A DNA stretch of 64,000 nucleotides from Aradus depressus (taxonomy: Eukaryota > Arthropoda > Insecta > Hemiptera > Aradidae): NCBI GenBank assembly GCA_963662175.1, contig OY759225.1, positions 11,897,601-11,961,600 on the forward strand. Direction: 5' to 3'. A program made the position numbers and the translations under genes. Below the pieces are notes generated by a model. The model was not told the origin of the DNA. It ran no database searches and worked only from the letters and a program-made list of their open reading frames with translations. How positions within the stretch are numbered: position 1 is the first letter of the stretch; each line of letters starts with the position of its first letter. Shown here in pieces: positions 62,890 through 64,000 of the stretch.

Positions 62890-64000
62890 TATATATTTAC
62901 AACTGTGTAGAAAATAAATACAACAAGCAAATGTGCTAAGAGTGAGATAATATCAATGTCAAAATTTCAAGAGGGGAGAAGTCACCCAGTAGTATTGCGG
63001 CAGAATGGAGGGCACGGACTAGAGGATTTTTGTGGGAACTATGAGAGAAAAACAATTTTTTATACTTAGATTTAGCAACTTCGGTGACAAAGGGTACGTT
63101 AAGGTCAGTGTGAAGAGTTTTGTTGGAGACGTAATAAGAAGCATTTCCTTAGTACTTAACCAATGCGGCTATTCTACGAAGGACTTTGGGTTTAAAGGAT
63201 GCGCTGGAGATTGCAAGCCTTAGGAGAACCCCATAGTTCAAGTCCGTAAGTCCATATAGGCTTGAGTAGTGCGTTATATATTAGTCGTTTCGTTCTCTTG
63301 AGTTAATTTTGAGGTTAGGTTAGGTTTTATGACTCATGCCCGGACTTTAACAACGAGGTCATATCGCCTACTATCAGAGCGCTCTTTCGTCACTCTGGTG
63401 GACATGAGCCCGACTCTACTGTGGGAGTCCTAAATTTTGCCTACCCTAAATTTTTATTCATCTAGGGTAGGGGTCTTTAACGAGTACCTGACATTGTACA
63501 GGCTCGGGACCATCGCTTAACGTCCCAACCGAAGGACGGCGTGCTTAAGTTTATTTTATCTCCCAGATAAAATAAACTAAGGGCCTCGGTTGGGTTACGA
63601 ACCCACGATCTTGAGCTCAGAAGTCAAGCACGCATACCACTGAGCTATCGGCGCCCTCAGTTAATTTTGATCTTTTGTCCATTAGACTTAGTAACAGTTT
63701 GTATCGACTGTTTACTTCCTGACTTTTCAGTCTGGTGTGAGGATTCCACGTCATTCTTTAGGCAAGTATGAGTCCTAGGTAGCGAACTTCGTTTCTTGAA
63801 GGAATGGGATTGCTGTTAAGGAAGACGGGAGGGCAAGTATATTTTTGCCAAAGAGTGAACGTGCTTCTTGTCGTTCAACTTAATTCTCTACTTTTTATAC
63901 CAAGATTGATGGGATGTCAAGTGTTCTTGGAGATTGCGAGATTGCTGGATTAGAATGTGTGGAGAGAATAGCAGTCCTTATAGGATTCAAAATAAAAATA
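62890..64000 (-). pseudogene. Jockey-like LINE split by a SINE, runs off window
   Basis: Minus strand, from the window edge inward: N-E-V-R-Y-L-G-L-I-L-A, M-T-W-N-P-H-T-R-L-K, R-Y-K-L-L-L-S-L-M-D-K-R-S-K-L-T (63671-63800); then, beyond the SINE, Y-Y-V-S-N-K-T-L-H-T-D-L-N-V-P-F and V-R-A-L-H-S-A-A. RT thumb motifs of the jockey clade in good order. At least one stop in YLGLILA* and frameshifts make it inactive. Confidence 0.85.
63313..63658 (-). mobile_element. Full SINE-1 nested in a LINE, perfect target duplication
   Basis: AGTTAATTTTGA at 63301-63312 and 63659-63670. 346 bp, ends GGTTAGGTTAGG on the plus strand. It fixes both boundaries of the family. Confidence 0.96.

Noticed and set aside
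1..64000. A new defence or metabolic gene system
   Set aside because: No clustered host genes are present; the unusual content is in the transposable elements.

Overview
This is a repeat-dense, AT-rich eukaryotic window that reads as nuclear DNA of an insect or close arthropod relative. The grounds are GT-AG introns, jockey-like LINEs, Penelope-like elements (PLEs), pogo, mariner and PIF/Harbinger DNA transposons, tRNA-derived SINEs, and SINE tails made of the insect telomere repeat (TTAGG/CCTAA). I see nothing bacterial, no rRNA and no free-standing tRNA gene.

Only one host gene is supported, on the + strand. Two exons (9386-9536 and 57480-57657) join in phase and encode the N-terminal part of an insect CRAL-TRIO lipid-transfer protein. 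They are separated by one intron of about 47.9 kb. Nearly three quarters of the window is therefore one intron packed with transposon remains. Upstream (5') and downstream (3') exons were not found.

Layout. 1-950: SINE debris and AT-rich sequence. 950-8085: a near-identical tandem duplication of about 3.5 kb; the copies differ by 230 bp, ten monomers of a 23-bp satellite. 8075-8960: a MITE with 160-bp inverted repeats. 9.1-12.9 kb: mariner debris, exon, PLE tails and an intact-ended Harbinger derivative. 13-21 kb: SINEs, PLE and Harbinger relics, and a 43-bp minisatellite. 21.3-26.4 kb: SINEs, a pogo derivative nested in a SINE, a pogo-type MITE and jockey LINE pieces. 26.4-33 kb: a palindrome-headed repeat, a hairpin-ended element, a BED-finger fragment and a 66-bp minisatellite. 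33.4-46.8 kb: a Harbinger relic with a MADF remnant, many LINE C-terminal fragments and a second pogo-type MITE. 47-57 kb: SINEs, a long inverted repeat, two PLE copies with clear target-site duplications and an RTE-like LINE end. 57.4-64 kb: exon, intronic minisatellite, SINEs and LINEs, one of which is split by a young SINE.

The most distinctive component is SINE-1: a tRNA-like head, a central block resembling the deeply conserved Nin-DC SINE domain, and in younger copies a CCTAA telomere-type tail. About thirty full or partial copies lie in 64 kb. A second theme is PLE-type elements whose own 3' end reappears inverted at the 5' end, many carrying a CTGANGA-hairpin-GAA motif resembling a hammerhead ribozyme core. 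Identifications come from reading the sequence and recalled family motifs; no database search was run.
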